Positions 1-8,776 of a stretch of DNA of 64,000 nucleotides are shown piece after piece. The notes under the pieces are model-generated. The model worked only from the letters and a program-made list of their open reading frames with translations. It did not search any database and was not told the DNA's origin. This DNA is from Microbaculum marinum (GTDB taxonomy: Bacteria > Pseudomonadota > Alphaproteobacteria > Rhizobiales > Tepidamorphaceae), in assembly GCF_042646165.1 (NCBI RefSeq), contig NZ_JBHRTC010000015.1. The stretch is one strand, 5' to 3'. The position numbers and the translations under genes were made by a program. How positions within the stretch are numbered: position 1 is the stretch's first letter; each line of letters opens with the position of its first letter.

Positions 1-5
1 GGTAA

Positions 6-11
6 CCTCCC
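6..11 (-). promoter_or_regulatory. Ribosome binding site of a gene to the left of the window
   Basis: Read on the minus strand, the first bases give AAAAAAGGGAGGTTACC. This is a strong Shine-Dalgarno sequence whose start codon would fall just outside the window. It suggests that the leftward cupin pair continues as an operon into a further gene. Only the site itself is visible. Confidence 0.45.
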
Positions 12-68
12 TTTTTTCGGTTTTGACGCCCGCAGGCGCCGTGCAGGTTCTTGGCTTCAGGTTCGAAG

Positions 69-518
69 TCAGTCGGGCTTGTTCCAGGAATCCCACTCCG
101 GTTTCACCCATTCGACGCCGCGATCGCCGAACTCCTCCTCCTGGTAGTCGACCAGGTGGATGTAGTCGTTGCGAACTGGTGCGAAGATCTCGAGCAGCGA
201 GGCCGGCGTCTCGCCGACGGCGTAGCCGCGATGCATGACATGGGCCGGGATGACGACGAGCGATCCTTCCTCGAGGTCGTACTCCTCACCGCCGATCTCC
301 ATGTGCATGTGCCCCTTCATGACCACCAGCATCTGGTCGTGCGGGTGGTCGTGCGGCTTGCGATGATGGCCCTGCCGGTCGAGCGGCTGAGGCTGGATCT
401 CGGCAAACATCACCATCGCCGAGGAGGTGCGCGCCGCGAATCGCGACATGCGCCCCTCGTGCAGCCTGTTTTCCTTGGGAATGTCCGCAAACCGGTAGAC
501 GGGAAGTCTCTTGGTCAT
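69..518 (-). CDS. Small cupin-domain protein A
   Basis: A 149-residue single-domain cupin. The beta-barrel motif 1 is visible as HDHPHDQMLVVMKG, about residues 55-68, with His residues suited to bind a metal. The second motif follows as VVIPAHVMHRGYAV. Such small cupins are dioxygenases, isomerases or ligand-binding proteins, and the substrate cannot be read here. I chose the ATG at 518 (MTKRLPVYRF) because residues upstream of it in the same frame are a shadow of the neighbouring cupin. It lies 8 bp downstream of a second cupin, so the two are probably one transcript and may be paralogous subunits. They diverge from the TRAP operon starting at 1243. Confidence 0.85.
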   Translation of the reverse strand: MTKRLPVYRFADIPKENRLHEGRMSRFAARTSSAMVMFAEIQPQPLDRQGHHRKPHDHPHDQMLVVMKGHMHMEIGGEEYDLEEGSLVVIPAHVMHRGYAVGETPASLLEIFAPVRNDYIHLVDYQEEEFGDRGVEWVKPEWDSWNKPD

Positions 519-526
519 GGCCGGTA

Positions 527-961
527 CTAACGTCCCTGCGTCGCGTCGGGGCTCAGCTCCGCGGGCGTGCTGGTGCCGAAATCGTCGGTCTGGTAGGCGG
601 TGAGCGGGAAGAAGTCCGGCCGCAGCGGCGAGAAGATGTCGAGGTTGAGCGCGACGCCGTCCTCGGGCAGCGGCGGTTCCGAGTAGTGCACGACATTCGG
701 CGGGATGCGGACGAAGGATCCCTCGCGCATGTCGAACACCTGGTCGCCGACGTGCAGCTTCACACGCCCCTTCATGATCATGAATATCTGTTCCCAGGGA
801 TGGCTGTGCGGACTGGGCTTCATGTCCGGATGGAGTTCGGCGAAGCTGACGCACACGCTGCTGCCGCGGAAAACGCGCTGCACGACGCCGTCCCGGGGAT
901 TGAGGACGGGGATCTCGTCCAGATTGTAAACAGGCACTGATGTTTCGGGCATGAATTCCAT
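527..961 (-). CDS. Small cupin-domain protein B
   Basis: A 144-residue single cupin paralogous to the next gene on the strand. Motif 1 reads HSHPWEQIFMIMKG and motif 2 reads VRIPPNVVHYSE. Both proteins begin with a similar 'PVY.(L/F)..IP' segment, so they look like a duplicated pair. Two starts are possible, M1 and M4 (MPETS), three codons apart. The upstream region is shared with the divergent TRAP solute-binding gene, suggesting co-regulation with uptake of the same compound. Function beyond the cupin fold is not determined. Confidence 0.85.
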   Translation of the reverse strand: MEFMPETSVPVYNLDEIPVLNPRDGVVQRVFRGSSVCVSFAELHPDMKPSPHSHPWEQIFMIMKGRVKLHVGDQVFDMREGSFVRIPPNVVHYSEPPLPEDGVALNLDIFSPLRPDFFPLTAYQTDDFGTSTPAELSPDATQGR

Positions 962-1242
962 CCTGCGTAAGTTGGGTCTTGTGGCTCTCGCCCCGTCGCT
1001 CGGCCTCCCCGGCGGGAGCGGAGGTGATCGGGTGAAAATAGCGATGGTTTGGCGGCCGGGTTTAGAACAGAATTTCGGCCGCCCGACCCGTCGGCTGGTT
1101 GGCGCAATTCCATTCTAAACATCGCCGTCCTACCCACTTACGACTGACCGGCAGTTTCGGGCGTGCAGTCCGTCCAGCGTCGGACCGGTGCGGCATCGCC
1201 CGTGGCCGGACGTACAGAACAAGACAACCAAGGGAGGTCGAA

Positions 1243-2247
1243 TTGACCAGAAGGCACCTTTCCGCACTGCTCGTGTCCGCAGCAGTCGCCATCGCCGCCG
1301 CGGCTCCGGCTGCGGCGCAGGAGTACAAGATCCTCCTCGGCACGGCAGCCAGCCCGCCGCATCCGTTCTACGAGGCCGGACGCATGTGGAAGGAGGAGGT
1401 AGAGAAGCGGTCCAACGGACGCGTAGAGGTACAGTACCTGCACAGCCGCCAGCTCGGCGAGGAACGACCCCTGTTCGAGGGCGTGCTGTCCGGCACGGTG
1501 GACGCGATGGTCGGCTCCTCGATCAGCCTGACCGTGTTCGCCAACAAGTCCAGCTTCGAGGCGCTGCAACTGCCGTTCCTCATCTCGTCCTACGACACGC
1601 TTGCCGAGGTGCTGAGCTCCGACGCGGCGATGGACCTGCTCGCGGATCTCGATTCGTCGGGCATCAAGGGATACTCGCTGTTCGAAGGCGGACAGCGCCA
1701 CTACCTGTCGACCAAGGGCCCGGTGCGCACAATGAGCGACCTGGCCGGCATGAAGACCCGCGTCATGAACATGCCGATGCACCTGGCGATCTGGGAACAG
1801 GCTGGCGCCGCGCCGGTCGGCATGAACTACGGCGAGATCTACACCTCGCTCGAGACCGGCGTCATCGACGGAGTCGAGATCAACGTGTCGTCGCTGGAAT
1901 CGGAGCGCTTCTACGAGGCGGCCAAGCACTTCACCTACACGGGCCACTACTTCTGGCCGGGCATGCTGATCGGCAACAAGGCGAAGTTCGACTCCCTGCC
2001 GGAGAACATCCAGCAGATCATGATCGAAGCCGGCCGGGACATCATCGTCCCGCAGGTGATGGCCACCAAGGAGGCCGAGGCCGCCATTGCCAAGAGGCTG
2101 GCGGAGGAAGAGGGTGTCCAGTTCTACGAGTTCGAGGAAAAGGACGAGATGCGCAAGGTGATGGAGCCGTTCATCGAGGAGCGGGTCCAGTCCGATCCCG
2201 CCATCGCCGCCTTCGTCGAGACGGTCCGCGAGATCGAGGGCCGGTAG
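1243..2247 (+). CDS. dctP: TRAP transporter solute-binding protein (DctP family)
   Basis: Periplasmic binding protein of a TRAP carboxylate transporter, 334 residues. It starts at a TTG at 1243, chosen because GGGAGG lies just upstream at 1232-1237 and translation begins directly with a signal peptide (TRRHLSALLVSAAVAIAAA...AAAQ). The mature part begins EYKILLGTAASPPHPFYEAG and carries typical DctP segments such as GVIDGVEINVSSLESERFYE. The usual ligand is an organic acid; the exact one is unknown. It is followed by the two membrane subunits, with a hairpin in between. Confidence 0.93.
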   Translation: MTRRHLSALLVSAAVAIAAAAPAAAQEYKILLGTAASPPHPFYEAGRMWKEEVEKRSNGRVEVQYLHSRQLGEERPLFEGVLSGTVDAMVGSSISLTVFANKSSFEALQLPFLISSYDTLAEVLSSDAAMDLLADLDSSGIKGYSLFEGGQRHYLSTKGPVRTMSDLAGMKTRVMNMPMHLAIWEQAGAAPVGMNYGEIYTSLETGVIDGVEINVSSLESERFYEAAKHFTYTGHYFWPGMLIGNKAKFDSLPENIQQIMIEAGRDIIVPQVMATKEAEAAIAKRLAEEEGVQFYEFEEKDEMRKVMEPFIEERVQSDPAIAAFVETVREIEGR

Positions 2248-2255
2248 CGGCCCTT

Positions 2256-2282
2256 GCCGGCGGGACGACACGTCCCGCCGGC
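2256..2282 (+). other. Perfect 12-bp stem-loop between dctP and dctQ
   Basis: GCCGGCGGGACG, loop ACA, CGTCCCGCCGGC. No T-run follows, so it is not a classic intrinsic terminator. A stable hairpin just after the stop codon of a binding-protein gene usually protects the 3' end of that message, or reduces read-through to the membrane subunits, so that the binding protein is made in excess. That role is inferred. Confidence 0.7.
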
Positions 2283-2340
2283 GATCGCCTCCGCCGTAGA
2301 CACGAAAAGCCAGCTGACGATCGTCCAGACCTCGAAAGCC

Positions 2341-2886
2341 ATGCAGTCTCTCGTTTCCCTCTACCGGTTCTACGTCCGCTTCATGCAGGCGGCCGCCGCG
2401 ATCGCGATCGGAGCGATCGTGGTGATTCTCACCGCGCAGATCCTCTACCGATACTTCCTGTCCGGTTCCCTGATCTGGGCCGAGGAGCTGTCGCGCTGCC
2501 TGCTGGTGTGGACATGCTTCCTGTTCGCCGGCATCGCCTACCAGCGCGGGGAAATGGCTGCAGTCGACCTCGTCACGCGCCTGCTGACGCCCCGCGTGCG
2601 ACTGGTGGTCATGCTGCCGGCGATCGTCTGCGCGCTGTTCTTCCTCGGCGTGCTCTTTCACTACAGCATCATCTACGCCGGCCAGAACCGGATGCAGATC
2701 CTGCCCGGCGTCAGCGTGTTGTGGCGCAACCTCACCGGAAGCGCGGGAGGATTCTCGATCTTCTGGGTCTACATCTCCATTCCCCTCGGCCTCGGGATCC
2801 TGTTCCTGCACATGCTTGGCACGGCCATCCGCATGGTCGCGACGCCGCGAGAACTTCCCGTAAGGAGTGAGGGGGCCGCACTATGA
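2341..2886 (+). CDS. dctQ: TRAP transporter small permease (DctQ family)
   Basis: About 181 residues with four hydrophobic segments (for example AIAIGAIVVILTAQILYRYFL and the loop WAEELSRCLLVWTCFLFAGIAYQRGE), as in DctQ subunits. The conserved 'WAEE..R' motif is present. I chose the ATG at 2341 because the upstream in-frame residues are hydrophilic and overlap the hairpin region. The stop codon overlaps the dctM start by 4 bp (ATGA), indicating translational coupling. Confidence 0.9.
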   Translation: MQSLVSLYRFYVRFMQAAAAIAIGAIVVILTAQILYRYFLSGSLIWAEELSRCLLVWTCFLFAGIAYQRGEMAAVDLVTRLLTPRVRLVVMLPAIVCALFFLGVLFHYSIIYAGQNRMQILPGVSVLWRNLTGSAGGFSIFWVYISIPLGLGILFLHMLGTAIRMVATPRELPVRSEGAAL

Positions 2887-4163
2887 CGATGTTCTTCGGG
2901 TCCTTTGCCCTCTTCATTTTGCTGGGCGTCCCCATCGCGCTGTCGCTGGGCATCGCCTGCATGGCACTGCTGTGGGCGAGCGACAACTTTCACCTGATGT
3001 CGGCGTTTCCCCGCTACATGGCAGCGGGACTCGACCAGTTCCTGCTGCTGTCGATTCCGCTGTTCGTCCTGACCGGCAGCCTGATGAGCAGGGGCCGGAT
3101 CACGGAGCGGATCGTCCTGTTCGCGCAGGCCCTCGTGGGGCGCGTTCCCGGCGGTCTTTCGATGGTCAGCGTCACGACGTGCATGTTCTTCGGCAGCGCC
3201 GCCACGGCGACCTCCGAGGCCGCCGCCGTGGGGTCGGTCATGATCCCGGCAATGGATCGCAGCGGGTATCCGCGCGATTACGCGGCGGCGCTGGTCGCGG
3301 TCGCCTCGGTGATGGGATCGATCATTCCTCCCGCGATCTCGATGATCATCTTCGGCGCCCTGACCGGCACCTCCATCGCGAGCCTGTTCCTGGCGGGGAT
3401 CGCGCCCGGCGTGATGATCGGGGTCGGCCTGATGGGATACGCATACTGGCAGGCCATCCGGCACCGCTACCCCGTCTCCGAACCCATGGCCTGGGGCGAC
3501 AGGCTCCGTGCCGTTGCCGGCGCATTTCCCGCAGCGATGCTGCCGGTGATCATCCTCGGCGGCATTCTGTCCGGCATCTTCACCCCGACCGAATCCGCCG
3601 GCGTGGCGGTCATCTATGCCCTGTTCCTGTCCGGCGTCGTCTACCGGCATCTGACCTTTCGGGACATCTACGATTCGCTGTGGGAGACCGCCTTCCTCAC
3701 CGCAGGCATCATGATCGTGGTCGCGATGGCCAACATGGTGTCATTCGTCTTCGCGATCGAGGGCGTCGCCGACGGCATCGCCCGGACCATGCTCGGCATC
3801 AGCGAGAACAAGTTCGTTCTGCTGCTGTTGATCAACGTCGTGCTGCTGTTGCTCGGCATGTTTCTCGAACCGATCTCGATCATGATCCTGATCCTGCCCG
3901 TTCTGACGCTCGTCGGATCGAACATCGGCATCGATCCGGTGCACCTGGGCGCGATCGTCGTGCTGAACGTGGTGATCGGCCTGGTGACACCGCCCGTCGG
4001 GCTGTGTCTGTTCATCACCAGCGCGATCTCGCATGTGCGGATCGAGGACATCAGCCGCAAGGCGCTGCCGATGATCGGCATCTGTCTCGCCGTCCTGGCG
4101 ATCGTCACCTACGTGCCGGAAATTCCGCTGTTTCTGCCGTCTCTCTACGACACCTACCGATAG
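2883..4163 (+). CDS. dctM: TRAP transporter large permease (DctM family)
   Basis: A 426-residue membrane protein with about a dozen hydrophobic helices and DctM hallmark segments: FVLTGSLMSRGRITERIV near the N-terminus, GSAATATSEAAAVGSVMIPAM, and LGAIVVLNVVIGLVTPPVG near the C-terminus. It carries out Na+-driven transport together with DctP and DctQ. It starts inside the dctQ stop codon. The next gene begins 8 bp after its stop. Confidence 0.95.
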   Translation: MTMFFGSFALFILLGVPIALSLGIACMALLWASDNFHLMSAFPRYMAAGLDQFLLLSIPLFVLTGSLMSRGRITERIVLFAQALVGRVPGGLSMVSVTTCMFFGSAATATSEAAAVGSVMIPAMDRSGYPRDYAAALVAVASVMGSIIPPAISMIIFGALTGTSIASLFLAGIAPGVMIGVGLMGYAYWQAIRHRYPVSEPMAWGDRLRAVAGAFPAAMLPVIILGGILSGIFTPTESAGVAVIYALFLSGVVYRHLTFRDIYDSLWETAFLTAGIMIVVAMANMVSFVFAIEGVADGIARTMLGISENKFVLLLLINVVLLLLGMFLEPISIMILILPVLTLVGSNIGIDPVHLGAIVVLNVVIGLVTPPVGLCLFITSAISHVRIEDISRKALPMIGICLAVLAIVTYVPEIPLFLPSLYDTYR

Positions 4164-4171
4164 GAAGAGCC

Positions 4172-5131
4172 ATGTCCACCACCGCCGCTATCCGCACACC
4201 CGCAAACTGGCGCGACACCGACCCCGGCATCGTCGACAGGCTGCTGCGCGGCTCGATCGACCTGCATTGCCACAGCGGCCCATCCGTCATGAGCCGCTAC
4301 TTCGATCACATCGAAGCCCTGGAGGAGGCGGCTTCGGTGGGGATCAGGGCACTGCTGCTCAAGGACCATTGCTACTCGGTCACGCCGGTGACGGAACTGC
4401 TCAACAAGCATTACGGCCATCACGGCGTGGAACTGCTGTCAGGCGTGCCGCTCAACAATCCGGTGGGCGGGCTCAACATTCACGCCGTCGATCACGGCAT
4501 CCGCCTGGGGGCCAGGCTGATCTGGATGCCGACGTACTGCGCAGCCAACCACATCGACTATCACGCCTCCCACCCCGAATTCGTCGACCAGTTCCCCAAG
4601 ACCAAGACCCTGACGGTCCCGCCGTCACCGATCACCATACTGGACGATGCCGGCCGTCTTAAGGAGGAGGTGCTGCCGATCCTCGATCTGATCGCCGAGG
4701 CCGACGTGGTGCTCTCCTCCGGCCATCTGCACATCTCGGAAATCTGGGTGCTTTTCGAGGAGGCAAAGAGGCGGGGCATCAAGCGGCTGCTCTGCAATCA
4801 TCCGACCTTCATCATCGGCGCCGATGTCGACGACGTTCGCCGTCTGTCGGAGATGGGCGTCTATGTCGAGCATTCCTCCTGCATGTTCACGCCCGGCAAC
4901 AAGTATGCGTTCTTCGATCCCGAGCAACTGCAGGAACTGATCACGGCGGCCGGTATCGAGCGGACGATCCTCGGCTCCGATCTCGGCATTTTTGACGGGT
5001 TCAAGCTCGTCGAGGGGTCGCGCGCGGTGATCGAGGTCCTGCTCGACGTAGGCTACAGCGAAGACGATATCCGGCTGCTTACCCGCACCAACGCGGCAAG
5101 GCTGATGGGCATCGATGTCGATGCCGAGTGA
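4172..5131 (+). CDS. DUF6282 family amidohydrolase-like protein
   Basis: A 319-residue protein resembling metal-dependent hydrolases of the amidohydrolase/PHP kind. Near the N-terminus is IDLHCHSGPSVMSRYFDH, an HxH-type metal motif, followed by KDHCYSVTP, SGHLHISE and TILGSDLG motifs that could supply further ligands. I assign it to DUF6282 from recall of this pattern. Start at ATG 4172, 8 bp after dctM, so it belongs to the TRAP operon and probably acts on the imported compound or its product. No substrate is evident. Confidence 0.8.
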   Translation: MSTTAAIRTPANWRDTDPGIVDRLLRGSIDLHCHSGPSVMSRYFDHIEALEEAASVGIRALLLKDHCYSVTPVTELLNKHYGHHGVELLSGVPLNNPVGGLNIHAVDHGIRLGARLIWMPTYCAANHIDYHASHPEFVDQFPKTKTLTVPPSPITILDDAGRLKEEVLPILDLIAEADVVLSSGHLHISEIWVLFEEAKRRGIKRLLCNHPTFIIGADVDDVRRLSEMGVYVEHSSCMFTPGNKYAFFDPEQLQELITAAGIERTILGSDLGIFDGFKLVEGSRAVIEVLLDVGYSEDDIRLLTRTNAARLMGIDVDAE

Positions 5132-5158
5132 GTGCGGGACGGGCAGGAGGTGGCCGGC

Positions 5159-6154
5159 ATGAACGAGCAGACCAGCGTTGCTTCCGGCGGTGACGCCGAC
5201 GAGGCGGTCGTCGGCTACGGAAAGTACCGGTACCGCGTCGACGACAACTGGGCCAGGCTGCCCGAAGGCTGGGGCTTTCTGGAGGTCGCCGATATCGGCG
5301 TCGACAGGCAGGACAACGTCTACGTGTTCAACCGCGGCGAACATCCGATGATGGTGTTCGACCGGGAAGGCAATTTCCTTCGATCGTGGGGCGAGGGAAT
5401 CTTTCCCCACGCCCACGGCGTCGACATGGGCCCCGACGACACGATCTACCTCACGGACGACGGCCGTCACACCGTGTGCAAGTGCACGCTGGACGGGACC
5501 ATCCTGATGGAGATCGGCGTGCCGGGCCAGGCCGCCCCGTTCATGAGCGGCGAGCCCTTCCATCGCTGCACCCACACGGCCCTTTCGCCGCAAGGCGATA
5601 TCTACGTCTCGGACGGCTACGGCAACGCCCATGTGCACAAGTACGCGCCCGACGGGCGCCACCTCATGACGTGGGGCGGCATCGGCACCGATCCCGGCGA
5701 GTTCAACCTCGTGCACAACGTCTGCTGCGACAAGGACGGCTGGGTCTACGTCGCCGACCGCGAGAACCACCGCATCCAGGTCTTCGACGGCAACGGCCGA
5801 TACGAGACGCAATGGAACAACCTCCATCGTCCGTGCGGCATGGTCATGGAGCCCGGCCCGGAGCCGGTCTTCTACATCGGCGAGCTGGGGCCGATGCTGG
5901 GATCGAACCGGCACTACCCGAACATCGGTCCGCGGGTCAGCATCCTCGACCATTCAGGACAGCGGGTCGGACGAGTCGGTGGATGCTGTGCCGGCCTGAA
6001 GTCGGGCCAGTTCGTGGCTCCGCACGGTATCGCCGTCGATTCACGCGGCGACGTCTATGTGGGCGAGGTGGCGCATACGGCCTGGTCGGCGGTGTTCCCG
6101 GACACACCGCGCCCGAGCCCGGTGCGAAGCCTGCGCAAGCTGGTGAGGCAGTAA
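5159..6154 (+). CDS. NHL-repeat beta-propeller protein
   Basis: A 331-residue protein made of NHL-like repeats, visible as recurrent V.D..GNVYV, G.IYVSDGYGNAHVHKYAPDG and GWVYVADRENHRIQVFDGNGR units; about six blades fit the length. No signal peptide was seen. The ATG at 5159 is preferred over the GTG at 5132 because AGGAGG precedes it at the right spacing. Relatives are often called peptidyl-alpha-hydroxyglycine alpha-amidating-lyase-like, but the true activity is unknown. It is the last gene of the TRAP operon and ends 47 bp from the convergent LysR gene. Confidence 0.82.
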   Translation: MNEQTSVASGGDADEAVVGYGKYRYRVDDNWARLPEGWGFLEVADIGVDRQDNVYVFNRGEHPMMVFDREGNFLRSWGEGIFPHAHGVDMGPDDTIYLTDDGRHTVCKCTLDGTILMEIGVPGQAAPFMSGEPFHRCTHTALSPQGDIYVSDGYGNAHVHKYAPDGRHLMTWGGIGTDPGEFNLVHNVCCDKDGWVYVADRENHRIQVFDGNGRYETQWNNLHRPCGMVMEPGPEPVFYIGELGPMLGSNRHYPNIGPRVSILDHSGQRVGRVGGCCAGLKSGQFVAPHGIAVDSRGDVYVGEVAHTAWSAVFPDTPRPSPVRSLRKLVRQ

Positions 6155-6201
6155 CCGGTCGCAGTCCCGGCGGCGCGGGGCCATTCAAGGAAGGCGGGTG
6201 G

Positions 6202-7128
6202 TCAGCACTGGATCCAGTCGAAGCTGCCGCGTGCGAGAGCCTTGCTTTTCTCGGCCTCCTCCAGAATCCAGCTGCGGAACTCGCGGACATAGGGATTCTT
6301 GAGGCGGTCCCTCGGGAACACCAGATAGTACCCGGTCTCCAGGCACTTCAGCTGCCGGAAAGGAGCGATCAGGCGCCTCGCCAGCAGATCGTCGGTAACG
6401 AAGTGCAACTGGCCCACGGCGACTCCCACCCCCTGTGTGGCGCCCTGGTAGACGAGCCCCGGATTCTCGAAGCGAAGGCCGCTCTCGGGATCCACCTTCT
6501 GCGCGTCGGCCGCCTTCAGCCAGGTCCGCCAGTCCGTCGTGCGCGTCAGGGAATGCAGAAGGACATGGTGTGACAGGTCGTCCGGCACCTCTATCGGCAG
6601 ATGCCCGGCCGCCAGCGCCGGACTGACCACGGGCGTCAGCAACTCCTCGAACATCAGTTCGCACACGACATCGTCCGGCATGCTGGGCGAGGGGTAGTTG
6701 ACGGCGATGTCCAGGTCGCGCTCGAAGAACGTCGTGTTGAATGGCGTCGAAATCTGCAGCGACATGTCCGGGCAGCGGGCCTGGAAGCCGGCAAGGCGCG
6801 GCACGAGCCAGCGTATCGCGAAGGTCGGGGGCACCTTCACCTTCAGGCTGCGCTGATTGTTGCTGGCCATGATGGTTTCGGTCGCGTCCTGGACGCGCCG
6901 CAGGGCCTCGCGGATCTCGTTTGCGTATCGCACGCCTTCGGGGGTCAGCACGACCTGGCGATGGCTGCGCTCGAAGAGCACTACGCCCAGATGCGATTCC
7001 AGGTTCTGGATGTGGCGGCTGACGGCGCCCTGCGTGACGCAGAGCTCCTCTGCCGCGCGTTTGAACGAAAGCTGCCTGCTGGCCACCTCGAAGGCGCGCA
7101 ACGCATTGAATGGCGGAATCCGGGCCAT
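6202..7128 (-). CDS. LysR-family transcriptional regulator (GcvA-like)
   Basis: A 308-residue LysR protein. The N-terminal winged helix is IPPFNALRAFEVASRQLSFKRAAEELCVTQGAVSRHIQNLE, about residues 4-44, followed by a substrate-binding domain with SLKVKVPPTFAIRWLVPRLAGFQ, as in GcvA-type members. It faces the TRAP operon convergently and is divergent from the AraC-type gene at 7271. It is a reasonable candidate regulator of the TRAP/cupin cluster, by position only. Confidence 0.92.
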   Translation of the reverse strand: MARIPPFNALRAFEVASRQLSFKRAAEELCVTQGAVSRHIQNLESHLGVVLFERSHRQVVLTPEGVRYANEIREALRRVQDATETIMASNNQRSLKVKVPPTFAIRWLVPRLAGFQARCPDMSLQISTPFNTTFFERDLDIAVNYPSPSMPDDVVCELMFEELLTPVVSPALAAGHLPIEVPDDLSHHVLLHSLTRTTDWRTWLKAADAQKVDPESGLRFENPGLVYQGATQGVGVAVGQLHFVTDDLLARRLIAPFRQLKCLETGYYLVFPRDRLKNPYVREFRSWILEEAEKSKALARGSFDWIQC

Positions 7129-7270
7129 GCCGTCTCGCTTGCATTTTGCTCAATCGTAACTTGATACAACTTACATTGAAGCAGCGCCAACGCCTCCTGC
7201 ATAGTTGAAAAAACTGAGATGCGAGGACGTGGAATCGCGTCAGAAGAAAGCGGCTTCAAGGAGGAAGACG

Positions 7271-7750
7271 ATGATCCAAGCGACGCCCTTGCGCGCCGAC
7301 GGTCGAGGCGACCGGCCAGGCTCTGCTGCATCCGCACGGACCACCGGCCCCAGGCCGGCCGGGCGGCCTCTGCCCCGGGCCGGCGTCGCGTCAGGCAACT
7401 GCATCGTCAGGTGCGTGGAGGAGAACCTGGCGCGCAACTACAGCGAACAGATCACGCTGCGCGATATCGAGAAGTCGAGCGGATACAGCGTCTACCAGAT
7501 CATCAGGACCTTCCGCCGCCGTCTCGGCATCACCCCGCACGCCTACCTGACGCTCATGCGGCTGCACTACGCTGCCGAAAAGCTTCTGCAGGGCGATACG
7601 ATCGCCGGCGCGGCCGCTGAGGCCGGGTTCTCGGACCAGAGCCACATGACCCGCCATTTCAAGCGCGTCTTCGGAACGACGCCGAGACAATACCTGCTCG
7701 ACCAGCGCCGAGCCTCCGCACAGACTCGCGGCCCGGCGGCATTGGCCTAA
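7271..7750 (+). CDS. AraC-type helix-turn-helix regulator, DNA-binding domain only
   Basis: A 159-residue protein whose C-terminal 100 residues form the double HTH of AraC/XylS regulators: ITLRDIEKSSGYSVYQIIRTFRRRLGITPHAYL, then IAGAAAEAGFSDQSHMTRHFKRVFGTTPRQYL. The usual ligand-binding domain is absent. In its place is a low-complexity Arg/Pro/Gly-rich tail of about 45 residues. The ATG at 7271 is chosen because AGGAGG precedes it; an upstream TTG at 7205 is less likely. Confidence 0.87.
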   Translation: MIQATPLRADGRGDRPGSAASARTTGPRPAGRPLPRAGVASGNCIVRCVEENLARNYSEQITLRDIEKSSGYSVYQIIRTFRRRLGITPHAYLTLMRLHYAAEKLLQGDTIAGAAAEAGFSDQSHMTRHFKRVFGTTPRQYLLDQRRASAQTRGPAALA

Positions 7751-7759
7751 GCCCCATCC

Positions 7760-7779
7760 TGGCGCGGGATCCCGCGCCA
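7760..7779. terminator. Perfect 20-bp GC-rich palindrome, possible terminator hairpin
   Basis: A self-complementary 20-mer (TGGCGCGGGAT continued by its complement) lies 10 bp after the AraC-type stop codon and 56 bp from the end of the convergent ctaG gene. No T-run follows on either side. It may end transcription from both directions, but that is inferred from position alone. Confidence 0.4.
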
Positions 7780-7835
7780 CACCCGACCGCAGCGGTCCCG
7801 CAGCAACCGCAGGGCGGTGCGGCCGCGCTGCCCGG

Positions 7836-8465
7836 TCATCGGCGTCCGGCCGGTTCCTGTCGTGCCAAGCGCGAGGCAATCCAGGCGCCGGCCGCGACGA
7901 ATGGCAGGGTCCCGAACAACGCCATCAGTCCGCCGCCGAGCTGCTGATCGGCCAGGGGACGCAGGCCGAAGGCTCCCAGGCAGAACTGCGGCGCGTAGAT
8001 GAGCTGCGGCGCAAGGATCAGAAGGATCCCGAGCATCGCCATGTGCATCGACGCAAACAGTGTGGCGACGCCGCCGATGGCAAGCTCCTCCCTGGTGCGG
8101 CCGGCGAGACAGGCCCACCAGAGCGCGATGCCGGCCACCAGGAAGCTGAGCTGCTGAAGCGCGAAGCGCGAATGGGAGCGCGCGGCCATTTCGTGCATCG
8201 CGGGTGCGTGCCAGCCCCAGACCACGGCGAACTCCAATGCGGATGCTGCGACGGCGACGAGTACGGGGTACCGCAGCGTCCCCCGTCCGGGAGAAAGCCG
8301 CAGCAGGCCAATGACGATCAGCGGCGCAGCGGTCACCGCGACGCCCAGGTGAAGGATCATGTGCGGCGAGAAAGCCCTGCGGGCCATGTCCGGGAGCGGA
8401 CCGAGCCACAGCCAGCCGAGCAGCAGCAGGCCGACTGCCAGCGGCCAGCCCCCGGTCACCCGCAT
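7836..8465 (-). CDS. ctaG: Cytochrome c oxidase assembly protein, CtaG (Caa3_CtaG) family
   Basis: About 209 residues with several transmembrane helices and Caa3_CtaG signatures, including SPHMILHLGVAVTAAPLIVIGLLRL and SMHMAMLGILLILAPQLIY. Family members help insert the copper centre of heme-copper oxidases. The start at 8465 (MRVTGGWPLAVG) is chosen because it opens directly into a membrane helix; it overlaps the preceding gene by 10 bp. It is the last gene of the oxidase operon. Confidence 0.85.
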   Translation of the reverse strand: MRVTGGWPLAVGLLLLGWLWLGPLPDMARRAFSPHMILHLGVAVTAAPLIVIGLLRLSPGRGTLRYPVLVAVAASALEFAVVWGWHAPAMHEMAARSHSRFALQQLSFLVAGIALWWACLAGRTREELAIGGVATLFASMHMAMLGILLILAPQLIYAPQFCLGAFGLRPLADQQLGGGLMALFGTLPFVAAGAWIASRLARQEPAGRR

Positions 8466-8776
8466 GCCGTGACCGCCAGGGTGGGAAACAATGTCCAGAT
8501 CGTCGCGACCAGTCCCACCCACCCGCTGGTGCGGCTGACCGTTCGCGCGAAACCCGGCCGCGCCTGGAACGACGTGGAGTAGAGCAGGGCCAGCAGGCCC
8601 ATCTGAACAAGCAGCGCGAGAGCGAACGCACCGACAAGCATCGGCCTTGCCCACGCCCTGCTGTACCCGGTTCCGTCGATACTGATCTCGCACAGCACCC
8701 CGTGCAGGCCGTAGACGGCGCTGAAGGCAGCCAGCCAAACGACGGGCGAGATGAGGATGCGCAGCAGGTCCGTCAT
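8456..8776 (-). CDS. Small membrane protein of the oxidase operon
   Basis: A 106-residue hydrophobic protein with three likely membrane helices (ILISPVVWLAAFSAVYGLHGVL, AFALALLVQMGLLALLYS, GWVGLVATIWTLFPTLAVTA). It starts at ATG 8776 within the stop of the oxidase subunit I+III gene (ATGA overlap), so it is translationally coupled. Its place suggests a small oxidase subunit or assembly factor. I do not recognise the family. Confidence 0.7.
   Translation of the reverse strand: MTDLLRILISPVVWLAAFSAVYGLHGVLCEISIDGTGYSRAWARPMLVGAFALALLVQMGLLALLYSTSFQARPGFARTVSRTSGWVGLVATIWTLFPTLAVTACG

Noticed and set aside
1138..2811. Long minus-strand open frame (557 residues) opposite the TRAP binding protein and permease
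   Set aside because: Composition is that of an antisense shadow (His, Asp, Arg, Gln rich) with no domain, while the plus strand encodes clear DctP and DctQ proteins.
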